Notes under the pieces: model-generated
Database searches by the model: none
Seen by the model: only the letters and a program-made list of their open reading frames with translations
What the model was told of the DNA's origin: nothing
Translations under genes and position numbers: made by a program
Shown here: positions 48,743-57,111 of the stretch, in pieces
Layout: every line of letters starts with the position of its first letter
How positions within the stretch are numbered: the stretch's first letter is position 1
Source: Gaiellasilicea sp046594445
GTDB taxonomy: Bacteria; Actinomycetota; Thermoleophilia; Gaiellales; Gaiellaceae
NCBI GenBank assembly: GCA_046594445.1
Contig: JBKJSM010000075.1
Span: forward strand, 1-64,000
Direction: 5' to 3'
Length of the DNA stretch: 64,000 nucleotides

Positions 48743-48979
48743 TTACGGCAGGACGAGGATCTGGCCGGGGACGATCGTCGTCCCGTCGAGCCCGTTCCGC
48801 TCCCGGATCTCCCAGACGCCCTTGCGAGGATCGGTGTAGCCGCTCGCGGCGATCGACCAGAGCGTGTCGTACGCCTGGACGACGTACTGCCGCTCCGGCT
48901 GCGACGCGTCCGAAGATCGCGCGAATGCAGCCCAGAGAAAGACGAGCAATGCCGCGACGATGATGATGCGTCCGAACAT
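48743..48979 (-). CDS. SOS-type small LysM membrane protein (YneA/ChiZ-like)
   Basis: 78 aa: one N-terminal membrane helix (about residues 4-20) and a LysM peptidoglycan-binding domain (31-78; YVVQAYDTLWSIA ... IVPGQILVLP). This architecture and two LexA boxes in the promoter match B. subtilis YneA and mycobacterial ChiZ, which halt division during DNA damage. Unlike those, lexA is not adjacent in this window. ATG 48979 lies within the second LexA box; no Shine-Dalgarno, so leaderless. Confidence 0.85.
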   Translation of the reverse strand: MFGRIIIVAALLVFLWAAFARSSDASQPERQYVVQAYDTLWSIAASGYTDPRKGVWEIRERNGLDGTTIVPGQILVLP

Positions 48980-49017
48980 GTGTTCGCCATGATGCCACGA
49001 ACACGCGTTCGTGTCAA
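48973..49017 (-). promoter_or_regulatory. LexA-controlled promoter with two SOS boxes
   Basis: Minus strand: perfect TTGACA (49012-49017), 17-bp spacer, CATCAT (48989-48994). SOS box 1, CGAAC-N4-GTTCG, at 48998-49011 fills the spacer; box 2, a 14-bp palindrome at 48973-48986, covers the start codon. LexA bound at either site should block transcription. Confidence 0.8.
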
Positions 49018-49036
49018 GTGGAGGCGCGAATCAGAG

Positions 49037-49068
49037 GCTCTCGGGGCCGGTCTGCCGGCCCCGAGAGC
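49037..49068 (-). terminator. Perfect 14-bp hairpin after the glycosidase-like gene
   Basis: Arms 49037-49050 and 49055-49068, loop of 4, starting 12 bp after the stop of the gene at 49081. No T-run follows, so it is a strong hairpin of the kind common in high-GC actinobacteria. Confidence 0.75.
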
Positions 49069-49080
49069 GTCATGCTGCTT

Positions 49081-50616
49081 CTACTTGCCCTTCTTGCCCT
49101 TCTTGCCCTTCTTCGCCACGGGCTTCTTCACCGGGGCCGACTTCCCCGCCCCGACCTGGAAGGCCTTCGAGACGAGCACCGTCGAGCGGCTGCTGTTGGC
49201 CCACGCGCTCAGCCTGATCGCGTAGACGTACTTGCCCTCGGCCAGCGGGACCGACGGGAACTGGATCCGCGGCGTGAAGTTCGCCTTGATCGTGCCGTCG
49301 GTCGACAGCGTCGGCGCCTGGACGGCGGCGAGCTCACGGCTGATCTGGGCCTTGGCGACGGTCGACCTGAAGACGCCGGCCTTGTAGGTCGCATCCTCGA
49401 GGGCGCTCGCGTTGAACGCCCAAGCCTTCTGCGTCTTCATCTTGGGCTTCGACAGGTCACCGAACTCGGCCGCTCCGCCGACGACGCCGCTCGGGGGCGA
49501 CCAGGCGACCTGCTGACCGGTGCATGTCGCGTTCGCCGCGATCGCGGCCGTCACCGCCGCAGCAGAGGGACGCGGGGTGCCGTCGGCGTAGTGCAGCGCC
49601 GCCTGCCAGCCGGCGAGGTTCTCCTCGTCGTGGAAGCCGAAGAAGTTCAGCGCCGCAATCGCCGGGTCGCAGGCCGCCCGCTTGACCAGCTCCGCGTAGA
49701 TCTGTGCCTGCGTCTGTTCGGTCGTGACGTTGATGTTCTCGCCGCCCGTGTACCGGGCCTTCTTGTCGTCCGGGATCGCGACCTGCCAGCCGGTCTCGTC
49801 CAGGAAGAGCTTCGGCGAAGTGGGCTGCGCGGTGCCGCGGAACGCGTCGAAGAGGGCGAGCTTCAGCCGGTCGAGGTTGGGGAAGCCCATGTTCGGCCAG
49901 ACGTAGCCCTTGTCGAGCGCGTCGGTGTGCTCGTTCGGGTAGGGGTGGAAGCTGAAGCCGTCCATCAGCGGCTTCGTCCGCCCGCTGCCGCGGTACCAAT
50001 CGCCGAGCGCCTTCAGGAACTTGACCGGCGAGGTGGAGATGTTGCTCGGCGCGTCCGGGCGGTCGTTGCCGCGCGGTGAGAGCCCGACGCCGAGCACCTC
50101 GATGCTTGCGTCGACCGACTTGACCCCGTCGTAGCCGGCGGCCAGGAACGGGCCGAACGCAGCGGCCGACGCCTGCTTGCCGGCGGCGTCGAACTGCGGC
50201 CGCCAGAACGCGGGCTGGTTCGCCTCGTTGCCGACGATGTAGCTCCGTACCTGCGGGTACGTCCGCGCGAGCTGCGCGAGATAGGCGCCGAACGCGTCGG
50301 GCGAGACGCCGCCGGCCTCGATCTCCTTCGGCGGATAGGGGTAGACGGCGAGGATCACCTTGACCCCGTTCGCGAACGCGCGGGGAACCGCGACGTCGAG
50401 GAACGCCTTGTCCTGGATCGTCGTCGGCTGGCTCGGCGTCCACCGGACGGTCATCACGTTGTTCTTCAGGCCGACGCGGGCCATCTTGGCGAAGAACGCG
50501 GCGTCACCCGTGTACTTGCCGGTGTCGTCGTTGGAGCCGAACTCGACCGCCGAGGCGGTGGAAGCCAGCACGAGGGCGCACAGCAGTGCAAGCGCCGCAG
50601 AAAATCGTTTCAACAT
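49081..50616 (-). CDS. Secreted glycoside-hydrolase-like TIM-barrel protein with Lys-rich tail
   Basis: 511 aa. Signal peptide (residues 1-23, ASTASA). The barrel has clan A-like catalytic candidates Glu131 (VGNEANQP) and Glu274 (FLDETGWQ), plus GFSFHPYPNEH. A C-terminal beta-rich region (about 385-490) follows, then a tail with GKKGKKGK. Possibly a cellulase-superfamily/GH39-like glycosidase; substrate unknown. Ribosome site AGGGGGG before the ATG. Confidence 0.8.
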   Translation of the reverse strand: MLKRFSAALALLCALVLASTASAVEFGSNDDTGKYTGDAAFFAKMARVGLKNNVMTVRWTPSQPTTIQDKAFLDVAVPRAFANGVKVILAVYPYPPKEIEAGGVSPDAFGAYLAQLARTYPQVRSYIVGNEANQPAFWRPQFDAAGKQASAAAFGPFLAAGYDGVKSVDASIEVLGVGLSPRGNDRPDAPSNISTSPVKFLKALGDWYRGSGRTKPLMDGFSFHPYPNEHTDALDKGYVWPNMGFPNLDRLKLALFDAFRGTAQPTSPKLFLDETGWQVAIPDDKKARYTGGENINVTTEQTQAQIYAELVKRAACDPAIAALNFFGFHDEENLAGWQAALHYADGTPRPSAAAVTAAIAANATCTGQQVAWSPPSGVVGGAAEFGDLSKPKMKTQKAWAFNASALEDATYKAGVFRSTVAKAQISRELAAVQAPTLSTDGTIKANFTPRIQFPSVPLAEGKYVYAIRLSAWANSSRSTVLVSKAFQVGAGKSAPVKKPVAKKGKKGKKGK

Positions 50617-50659
50617 TCCCCCCTAAGGACTCAGATTTATCGGTCACAACGATGATCGG

Positions 50660-51754
50660 TCAAGCTGAGGACGACCGGAAGGGGCCGTCCGGCCCATCTT
50701 CGGCATCCGAGGGGCCTAGTCCTTGGTCGTCCAGGAGGGCAAGGATCGCGTCCAGGACGTGGTCCGAGCCGAAGCGGACGACGTCGTCCGCGACAAGGCC
50801 GGTCTCGGCCTCGGCGGCCGCAAGCGCAGCCTGCGCACCGGCCTCGTCCAGCGTCCGGGTGTTCAGCACGATCGCCGCCACGCGTGCCTTGCGTGCGGGG
50901 AGGGAGATCCGCTCGTGCAGGTCGACGAGCTCTGTGAGCGGCAGCAGCGGATGCCCCGGGTAGCCCTCTACCTCGGTCGTGCCCGCCTCATGGCAGAGCA
51001 CGAATGCGTGCGGAGCGGAGCCGTGGATCAGCCCGAGCGTGACGCCCGAGTACGCGGGATGCGTGACCGCACCCTGGCCCTCGACGAGCAGCAACGCACC
51101 GTCGCGCTTGTGCCCCTCGACGACGAGCTGCTCGGCGGCGCCGGCGATGAAGTCGGAGACGACCGCGTCGACGGCGATCCCCCACCCCGCGATCGCGATC
51201 CCGGTCTGGCCGGTCGGGACGAAGCGCGAGGAAATCCCCCGAGCCCGCGCGGCGCGATCGAGCTCGAGCGCGACCGTCATCTTCCCGATCGCGCAGTCGG
51301 AGCCCACGGTGAGGACTGTCTTCGCCGGATGCAGGAGGTTCGCGCCCGTCGGGACGTTGAGCCCCGCGGGCGGGCGTCGCAGGTCACGCAGCTCGACACC
51401 GTGCCGCGCCGCGAGCGCGGACAGCTCCTCGTCGTCGCCGAGGAAGACGTGCAGCCCGTTCTCGAGGTGAAGGCCGTGCGAGACCGCGCTGCGCAGAAGC
51501 TCTTGCCAGGCCGGCGGAAACCGTCCGCCCGCCGTGACGACGCCGACCAACGCGGTCGTGGGCTCGTACCGGAGCGCCTCCTCGACCGAGGCGACGATCG
51601 GAACGCCCGCCTCCGTCTCGCCCGCGTGCACCGAGTCGAGGATCGCGACGACGGGCCGCTCGCCGTAGGCGAGCACGCCCCGGCCGGTCTTCGCGTAGTG
51701 GGGATCACGCCAGAAGCCCTCGGCGAGAATGAGGATCCGCTCAGGCTGCTGCAA
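50660..51754 (-). CDS. dgcN: DUF1611 P-loop protein (DgcN-like D-glutamate N-acetyltransferase)
   Basis: 364 aa. DUF1611 features: an N-terminal Rossmann-like half, then a P-loop variant VGSDCAIGKMTVALEL, FVPTGQTGIAIAGWG and LLVEGQGAVTHPAYSGVTLGLI. In DgcN-DgcA pathways this family N-acetylates D-Glu before epimerisation. TTG start overlapping dgcA by 14 bp. The symbol rests on the pairing; the exact substrate here is inferred. Confidence 0.75.
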   Translation of the reverse strand: MQQPERILILAEGFWRDPHYAKTGRGVLAYGERPVVAILDSVHAGETEAGVPIVASVEEALRYEPTTALVGVVTAGGRFPPAWQELLRSAVSHGLHLENGLHVFLGDDEELSALAARHGVELRDLRRPPAGLNVPTGANLLHPAKTVLTVGSDCAIGKMTVALELDRAARARGISSRFVPTGQTGIAIAGWGIAVDAVVSDFIAGAAEQLVVEGHKRDGALLLVEGQGAVTHPAYSGVTLGLIHGSAPHAFVLCHEAGTTEVEGYPGHPLLPLTELVDLHERISLPARKARVAAIVLNTRTLDEAGAQAALAAAEAETGLVADDVVRFGSDHVLDAILALLDDQGLGPSDAEDGPDGPFRSSSA

Positions 51755-52745
51755 CGCCGAGCCCGGGCCTATCGGAGGGAACCTGGACGCCGTCGGCGAA
51801 GGCGACGCCGGGCCAGGGGTCGTCGGCGATCAGCAGGTTCCCGTCGAGGTCGACGTGGTCGCACAGGGGCGCGACGGCGCAGCCGGCGGCGATGCCGAGG
51901 CCCGACTCGATCATGCAGCCGAGCATGACGCCGAGCCCGAGCGCACGGGCTGCGTGCGCCATCCGGATTCCCTCGCGGATCCCGCCCGACTTCGCGAGCT
52001 TGATGTTGATCCCGTGCGCGATCTCCGCGCAGGCGGCGACGTCAGCGAGCCGGTGGCAGTCCTCGTCGACGTAGATCGGGATCGGCGACCGCTCTTTCAG
52101 CGTCCGGCCGCCCTCGTTGCCCGCGGGCAACGGCTGCTCGCAGTAGGCGACGCCGAGCTCGGCGAGCTGCGGGAGCGACTCGAGCGCCTCCTCGAGCGAC
52201 CACCATTCGTTCACGTCCACCTGCAGCGGCAGGTCGGTGACCGCCCGCACCGCGCGAACGCGCTCGACGTCGAGCCCGTCGGCGCCGCCCAGCTTCAGCT
52301 TCAGCCGCCGGAAGCGCGTCGCCGCCTTCTCGGCGCGGCGGGCCATGTCGTCGGGGTCGCCGAGCCAGACCGTCCAGGACGTGGGCGGGCCGGTGCGCGG
52401 GAGGCCGAGCAGCTTCCAGACCGGGACGCCGAGCAGCTTCCCCTGTAGGTCGTGCAGCGCGCCGTCGATCGCCGCTCTGGCCGCGTTTTCGCCCTGCGGC
52501 AGCCGGGCCTCGATCTCCTCGAGCGCGAACGGGTCGTCGCCGAGCAGGGCCGCGTGCTCCTCGAGATAGGCGAGCGCCGACGCCGGGGTCTCGTCGTAGC
52601 GCTCGATCGGCGCTCCCTCGCCGAAGCCCGAGACGCCGTCGTGGCGGAGCTCGACCTGGACGACGTCGTCCTCGTCGCTCGACTCGCGCGCGATCACAAA
52701 GGTCTCGGCGAGCCGCAGGGTCACGATCCGGGCTGAGAGCTCCAC
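51741..52745 (-). CDS. dgcA: Enolase-superfamily dipeptide/N-acyl amino acid epimerase (DgcA-like)
   Basis: 334 aa. Muconate lactonizing-type barrel with RLKLKLGG (KxK), metal ligands VDVNEWW, YCEQPL and YVDEDCH, the opposite Lys in NIKLAKSGG and a C-terminal DHVDLDG. Related to L-Ala-D/L-Glu epimerases; next to DUF1611 it may epimerise N-acetyl-D-Glu. GTG start. Confidence 0.85.
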   Translation of the reverse strand: MELSARIVTLRLAETFVIARESSDEDDVVQVELRHDGVSGFGEGAPIERYDETPASALAYLEEHAALLGDDPFALEEIEARLPQGENAARAAIDGALHDLQGKLLGVPVWKLLGLPRTGPPTSWTVWLGDPDDMARRAEKAATRFRRLKLKLGGADGLDVERVRAVRAVTDLPLQVDVNEWWSLEEALESLPQLAELGVAYCEQPLPAGNEGGRTLKERSPIPIYVDEDCHRLADVAACAEIAHGINIKLAKSGGIREGIRMAHAARALGLGVMLGCMIESGLGIAAGCAVAPLCDHVDLDGNLLIADDPWPGVAFADGVQVPSDRPGLGVAAA

Positions 52746-52767
52746 GCCGGGTACACTAGAGCGCTCC

Positions 52768-52840
52768 GCGCCCGTAGCTCAGGGGATAGAGCGCACGCCT
52801 CCGGAGCGTGAGGTCGGAGGTTCGAATCCTCCCGGGCGCA
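52768..52840 (+). tRNA. tRNA-Arg (anticodon CCG)
   Basis: 73 nt cloverleaf: acceptor GCGCCCG/CGGGCGC with A73, anticodon stem CACGC/GCGTG with loop CTCCGGA, TTCGAAT loop. No encoded CCA. A -10-like TACACT lies at 52752-52757. Confidence 0.96.
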
Positions 52841-52850
52841 TTCCTCATCG

Positions 52851-52913
52851 GGGCGCAAGCAGAACCGGAATCCGCTTTCGCGGACCCCGGTTCGCGCCAA
52901 GACCCCTGAAGGG
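52851..52913 (-). repeat. 3' stem-loop element, copy 2 (downstream of queF)
   Basis: Minus strand: small hairpin CCCTTCAGGGG, TTGGCGCG, then a 13-bp stem with GAAA loop (arms about 52880-52892 and 52864-52876) and TTGCGCC. Resembles the element after pnp; outer pairs differ but remain complementary. Confidence 0.7.
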
Positions 52914-52930
52914 TCGCTTCGCTCCCGGGC

Positions 52931-53314
52931 TCAGGCCTTGGCGGTGATCGTGATGCCGCCGCGCGCCTTTTGGGTCAGCACGACGCGCACCTTGTCCGCG
53001 GGGAGATCGAGCGCTCCGGCGACGTCGTCGCGGATCCGGACGGCCAGCGCCTCGCAGAAGGCGCCCTCGTTCCGGTAGGTGGCAAGGTAGAGCTTGAGCG
53101 ACTTCGACTCGAGGCAGAGCGGTCCCGGCTCGTACTCGATCACCGCGATGTAGAAGTCGGGCTGCGCGGTGATCGGGCAGATCGCGACCAGCTCGTCGCT
53201 TGTCATCGACACGTGCGAGACGCCTGGGTTCGGGAAGGTCTCGAGCCCGGCGTAGTGCTCGGAGCCGGCGTGGCCGAGCGCGACGAACTCGGTCGAACGG
53301 GTCGTCTCGTCCAT
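52931..53314 (-). CDS. queF: 7-cyano-7-deazaguanine reductase (type I)
   Basis: 127 aa. Catalytic Cys in VAICPITAQPDF, substrate Glu in LCLESKSLKLYLATYRNEGAFCE. NADPH-dependent preQ0 to preQ1 in queuosine synthesis. No other que gene in the window. Divergent from the next gene with 22 bp between starts. Confidence 0.95.
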   Translation of the reverse strand: MDETTRSTEFVALGHAGSEHYAGLETFPNPGVSHVSMTSDELVAICPITAQPDFYIAVIEYEPGPLCLESKSLKLYLATYRNEGAFCEALAVRIRDDVAGALDLPADKVRVVLTQKARGGITITAKA

Positions 53315-53336
53315 CGCGCCGTACTCTAGGCGAGCG

Positions 53337-53711
53337 ATGCGCGTCTATCTCGCCGGCCCGCCGTTCGCAGAGGAATATCGCCGCCGCGCCGACACGCTCG
53401 TCCGCGCGGCCGGCTGGGAGCCGGTCGATCCGATGCGACGAGACTTCCGCGGCCACACGGAGGGCAACGAGCGGGAGATCGTCGAGGGCGACCTCGCCGA
53501 GATCGACTCTTGCGATGCCGTGCTCGCCTCCTTCACCGAGCCGGACGAGGGGACCGCGATGGAGTGCTGGCACGCCCACGTGGCCGGCAAGCCGGTCGTC
53601 GCCTACACCGGCGGCACGCCGGCACACCCATGGACCGTGTACGTCGCAGATGCGGTCTGCCCCGACCTGGAGCAGGCGGTCGCAGCGCTCGGCGCTACTG
53701 TCCCACGGTGA
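53337..53711 (+). CDS. Nucleoside 2-deoxyribosyltransferase-like protein
   Basis: 124 aa. MRVYLAGPPFAEEYRRRADTLV, nucleophile/acid region DSCDAVLASFTEPDEGTAMECWHAHVAGKPVVAY typical of the NDT fold. Transfers or hydrolyses deoxyribose; specificity unknown. Stop overlaps the MFS GTG. Confidence 0.88.
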   Translation: MRVYLAGPPFAEEYRRRADTLVRAAGWEPVDPMRRDFRGHTEGNEREIVEGDLAEIDSCDAVLASFTEPDEGTAMECWHAHVAGKPVVAYTGGTPAHPWTVYVADAVCPDLEQAVAALGATVPR

Positions 53712-54985
53712 GGGGTTACCTGCGCAGCCTGAACCCGCGACTACCGCGGGAGATCCAGGTACTCCAGCTCGGCGGGCTCCTGAACGCGATCGGGAACGGC
53801 CTCGTGCTGCCGTTCACGCTCATCTACCTGCACAACGAGCGCGGGATCGACCTGACCACCGCCGGGCTGGTCCTCGGCACCAACGCTGCGGTCAGCCTGG
53901 TCGCCGGGCCGATCGCAGGTGCACTCGTCGACCGGGTCGGCGGCAAGCGGATGCTCACGATCGCGCTCGGCTTCCTGATGCTCGGAATCGGCGGCTACGC
54001 GTTCGTCGAGACGGCGTGGCACGGTTTCCTCGCGGCCGCGATCCTCGGGATCGGGAACGGCGCCTTCTGGCCCTCCCAGTCGACGCTCCTCTCGGGCTTG
54101 GCCTCGCGCGAGCAGCGTCCGACCGTGTTCGCGATGCAGCGTGTGACGATGAACCTGGGCATCGGGATCGGCGGCCTCACCGGGGGCTTCATCGCCGCAG
54201 CGAGCTTCCAGGCGCTCTTCCTGCTCGACGCGCTCACCTTCGTCGGCTACGCGGTGGTGCTCTGGCGGTTCGTCCCGGAGCCGCGCCGGCAGCTCGAGCG
54301 GGCTGTGCGCGCGGGGAGCTACCGCGACGTCTTCCGGCACCGGGTCTTCATGGGACTGATCGCCGTGAACGCCCTCTTCATCGCCGCCGGGATCGCACAG
54401 CTCGAGGTGCTGCCCGCCTACGCGAAGAATGAGGCCGGAATCGGCGAGAGCGGAATCGGCCAGCTGTTCTTCGTCAACACGATCGCGGTCGTCCTGCTGC
54501 AGCTGCCCGTCGCCCGGCTCGCGCAGGGCCACCGGCGGATGCCGTTCATGGCACTGCTCGGCGTCGTCTGGGCCGCATCCTGGATCGTCGTACCCGCGAG
54601 CGGCCTCTGGCTCTCCGGGTTCACCGCGTTTGCCCTGCTCGCTTTCGCCGTCCTCCTCTTCGGGGCGGGCGAGTGCCTGCACGGCGCCGTCCAGGCGCCG
54701 CTCGTCGCCGATCTGGCGGATCACCGGCTGATCGGCCGCTACATGGCGATGTCGGCGCTCTCCTGGCAGGTCGGCTTCACGGTAGGTCCGGCGGCCGGGG
54801 CCGCTCTGCTCGGCGCGTCGCCGACCGGGCTCTGGATCGCCGCCGCGTCCGGCTGCCTCCTCGCCGGCCTCGCCTCGCTGGCGCTCGAGCGGGCGTTGCC
54901 GGAGCACGTGCGCCGCACGCCGCGTGCCGCGCCGGTCGCAACCGCACCCGTCGCGCTCGTCGACGCCGCTTCACCGACAACCTAA
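53708..54985 (+). CDS. MFS transporter (paralogue of 10453-11694)
   Basis: 425 aa, 12 hydrophobic segments, motif A variant GALVDRVGGKRML, and FWPSQSTLL shared with its paralogue. GTG start overlapping the previous stop as GTGA; the longer open frame is shadow. Substrate unknown. Confidence 0.9.
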   Translation: MRGYLRSLNPRLPREIQVLQLGGLLNAIGNGLVLPFTLIYLHNERGIDLTTAGLVLGTNAAVSLVAGPIAGALVDRVGGKRMLTIALGFLMLGIGGYAFVETAWHGFLAAAILGIGNGAFWPSQSTLLSGLASREQRPTVFAMQRVTMNLGIGIGGLTGGFIAAASFQALFLLDALTFVGYAVVLWRFVPEPRRQLERAVRAGSYRDVFRHRVFMGLIAVNALFIAAGIAQLEVLPAYAKNEAGIGESGIGQLFFVNTIAVVLLQLPVARLAQGHRRMPFMALLGVVWAASWIVVPASGLWLSGFTAFALLAFAVLLFGAGECLHGAVQAPLVADLADHRLIGRYMAMSALSWQVGFTVGPAAGAALLGASPTGLWIAAASGCLLAGLASLALERALPEHVRRTPRAAPVATAPVALVDAASPTT

Positions 54986-55032
54986 GTAGAATTGCGCCAT
55001 GCCGATCGCCGCCGAGGACCCGCTCAGTACGT

Positions 55033-56016
55033 ATGGCCAACCTGCCTCGCATCAGGCGGTCACGGCTCGACTCGCTCGCACAGCCCGACGCTCCGGCTGA
55101 GCGCCGCCCGCTCGAGCTCACCGGCGGCGGCCTGACCTGGGTCCACCTCGACCGGCCAAACGCGACCGCCGCGGCCGACCTCGCCGAGCGGTTCGGCTGG
55201 CACGCGCTCGACGTCGAGGACGTGCTCTCGAAGCGCCAGCGGCCGAAGATCGACGAGTACCCCGACTATCTCTTCGCCGTCCTCCACTTCCCCGTCTACG
55301 ACAAGGCTATCCAGCGGCTGAACGCGGCCGAGCTCGACGTCTTCCTCGCCCAGGGCTACCTCGTGACGCTGCCGAACGTCGAGCTGCTCCCGGTGACGCG
55401 GCTCTTCCACCGCTGCCGGGAGAACGAGCAGCTGCGGGAGGAGCTGTTCGCAAAAGGGTCCGGTCGACTGCTGTACGAGGTGCTCGACGACCTCTTCGAC
55501 TACTGCTTCCCGATCCTCGACAAGATCGGTCACAAGCTCGACTCCGTCGAGGACGACATGTTCGAGCGCCGGGCCGAGGACGTCGTCCGCGACCTCTCGA
55601 ACGTCAAGCAGGAGATCATCTCCTACCGCAAGATCATCAAGCCCGAGCGCGCCACCCTGCGCCAGCTGGAGCGGCGCGTGGAGCGGTTCCTGCCGGAGGA
55701 GCTCGACCTCTACTTTGACGACATCGTCGACGCGGCCGAGCGGATCTGGGACCTGCTCGACAACTACAAGGAGGTCGTCGAGGGGCTCGAGTCGACGAAC
55801 GAGTCGGTGATCTCGCACCGCCAGAACGACGTCCTCCGCGTGCTCACCACCTTCAGCGCGATCCTGCTGCCGCTGACCCTGCTGGCCAGCGTCTTCGGGA
55901 TGAACGTCGACTTCCCGGGCAACGGCACCGCGTTGGCCTTCTGGATCATCGTCGGCGTCATGGTCGCCGTGGGCGCGAGCCTCCTGGGCTTCTTTCGCTG
56001 GAAGCGCTGGCTCTAA
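55033..56016 (+). CDS. corA: CorA-family magnesium/cobalt channel
   Basis: 327 aa. Long N-terminal cytoplasmic domain, two C-terminal helices and the signature SVFGMNVDFPG. ATG 55033 gives full domain length. A -10-like TAGAAT (54987-54992) precedes a 33-codon out-of-frame ORF from 54999 that overlaps the corA start. Confidence 0.93.
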   Translation: MANLPRIRRSRLDSLAQPDAPAERRPLELTGGGLTWVHLDRPNATAAADLAERFGWHALDVEDVLSKRQRPKIDEYPDYLFAVLHFPVYDKAIQRLNAAELDVFLAQGYLVTLPNVELLPVTRLFHRCRENEQLREELFAKGSGRLLYEVLDDLFDYCFPILDKIGHKLDSVEDDMFERRAEDVVRDLSNVKQEIISYRKIIKPERATLRQLERRVERFLPEELDLYFDDIVDAAERIWDLLDNYKEVVEGLESTNESVISHRQNDVLRVLTTFSAILLPLTLLASVFGMNVDFPGNGTALAFWIIVGVMVAVGASLLGFFRWKRWL

Positions 56017-56026
56017 TTGAAGACTG

Positions 56027-56056
56027 AGCCGGGGCGCAGTCGGTGCCGCCCCGGCT
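56027..56056 (+). terminator. Terminator hairpin after corA
   Basis: Perfect 10-bp stem AGCCGGGGCG/CGCCCCGGCT with a 10-nt loop, 10 bp after the corA stop. The 225 bp beyond it to 56281 holds no convincing gene. Confidence 0.75.
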
Positions 56057-56281
56057 GTCGTCGCTCTTAGCGGCCTTCGCTCCCGTCTCCCCCGCGGCCC
56101 CAGTTGATGTCGAGGTGCTCGCGGGGATCGTCGGCGTGCGAACGGGTGCCGGACTTCGCGATCCCGCGGCTGACCTTGGTCGTTGCCGGGATCGCGATCA
56201 CCGCGGCCTCGTCGGACGCCTTCGTAGGAACTTCATAAACCGGTCCTGCCGGTGACGCGTGGAGGTTTAACGGTATGCGCG

Positions 56282-57094
56282 CTAGGCCGGTTGGAGCCTC
56301 CGGGCTCCCGCGGCGACGTCCGCGGTCTCGAGCGCGCGCCAGGTGAGCGGCCCGGCGACCCCGTCCGGCTCGAGGTCGCGCTGCTGCTGGAACGCCTCGA
56401 CCGCGAGCTGGGTGATCTGGCCGTAGTCGCCGTCGATGGCGGCTTCCACAGGCAGCACGCCGTGCTGGCGCAGCAGCCTCTGCAAGCGCTTGACCTGCCA
56501 CCCCTCGGAGCCGAACCGGAGGGTCGGGGCCTCCGCCTTCAGCGGCTTCACCGCCGCCGGGACGCCGGTGCCGATCCGTGCGCGCACGAGCGCGAGGTAG
56601 CGCTCGACCGGGAAGCCCTGGCCGGGATCCCAGTGCGAACCGCGCTTGAACGCCTTGCTGACGGCGTCGTGGGTCGTGATCCCACGCCTGCCCGCCTTCA
56701 GATCAGCTGCGTAGAGCCAGGTGACCGGGATCTTGTACTTCTTGCACAGGTCGCCTACGAGCGTGGCGGAACGCTCGAGCATCGCCGTCGAGTAGGCGTC
56801 GCTCCAGTCGCGGCCGGTCTGCTTCGCGCGTCCGGCGTGCTCGATCCCGATCCCGTCGTGGTTCGCGCCTGGAGCGTGCCAGCCGACGTCCTGGTCGCGA
56901 ACGCACTGCACGACCGAGTTCGCATCGACGCAGTAATGGGCGGAAACCTTCGCGCCGGGGTTGCGGAACCAGGCGGCGCAGTTCTCCGCGGTCTCGCCCT
57001 TCTCGTCCATCTCCATCGTGTGGATCACGATCAGGTCGATCTGGCGGCCGGCGGTGCGGGTGACGTGCGGGCTCTCGACGAACGGATAGGCCAT
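56282..57094 (-). CDS. N-acetylmuramoyl-L-alanine amidase with peptidoglycan-binding domain
   Basis: 270 aa. Amidase_2 domain (about residues 15-170) with the His in IVIHTMEM, GIGIEHAG and THDAVSKAFKRGSHWDPG; PG_binding_1 domain (about 192-258; GWQVKRLQRLLRQHG...DGDYGQIT...GPLTWRAL). No signal peptide, as in phage endolysins. AAGGAG before ATG 57094. Downstream of a holin-like protein by 17 bp. Confidence 0.93.
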   Translation of the reverse strand: MAYPFVESPHVTRTAGRQIDLIVIHTMEMDEKGETAENCAAWFRNPGAKVSAHYCVDANSVVQCVRDQDVGWHAPGANHDGIGIEHAGRAKQTGRDWSDAYSTAMLERSATLVGDLCKKYKIPVTWLYAADLKAGRRGITTHDAVSKAFKRGSHWDPGQGFPVERYLALVRARIGTGVPAAVKPLKAEAPTLRFGSEGWQVKRLQRLLRQHGVLPVEAAIDGDYGQITQLAVEAFQQQRDLEPDGVAGPLTWRALETADVAAGARRLQPA

Positions 57095-57111
57095 GTCTCT
57101 CTCCTTTTCGT

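Noticed and set aside
50660..50720. Possible third copy of the element core (ctgaggacg near 50666)
   Set aside because: Only a short chance match within the dgcN 3' end; the hairpin and flanking core are absent.
56067..56201. 44-codon minus-strand ORF from a GTG between corA and the amidase
   Set aside because: The translated sequence (ending DINWGRGGDGSEGR) looks somewhat protein-like, but there is no ribosome site or recognised family and it sits just past the corA terminator; not enough support.
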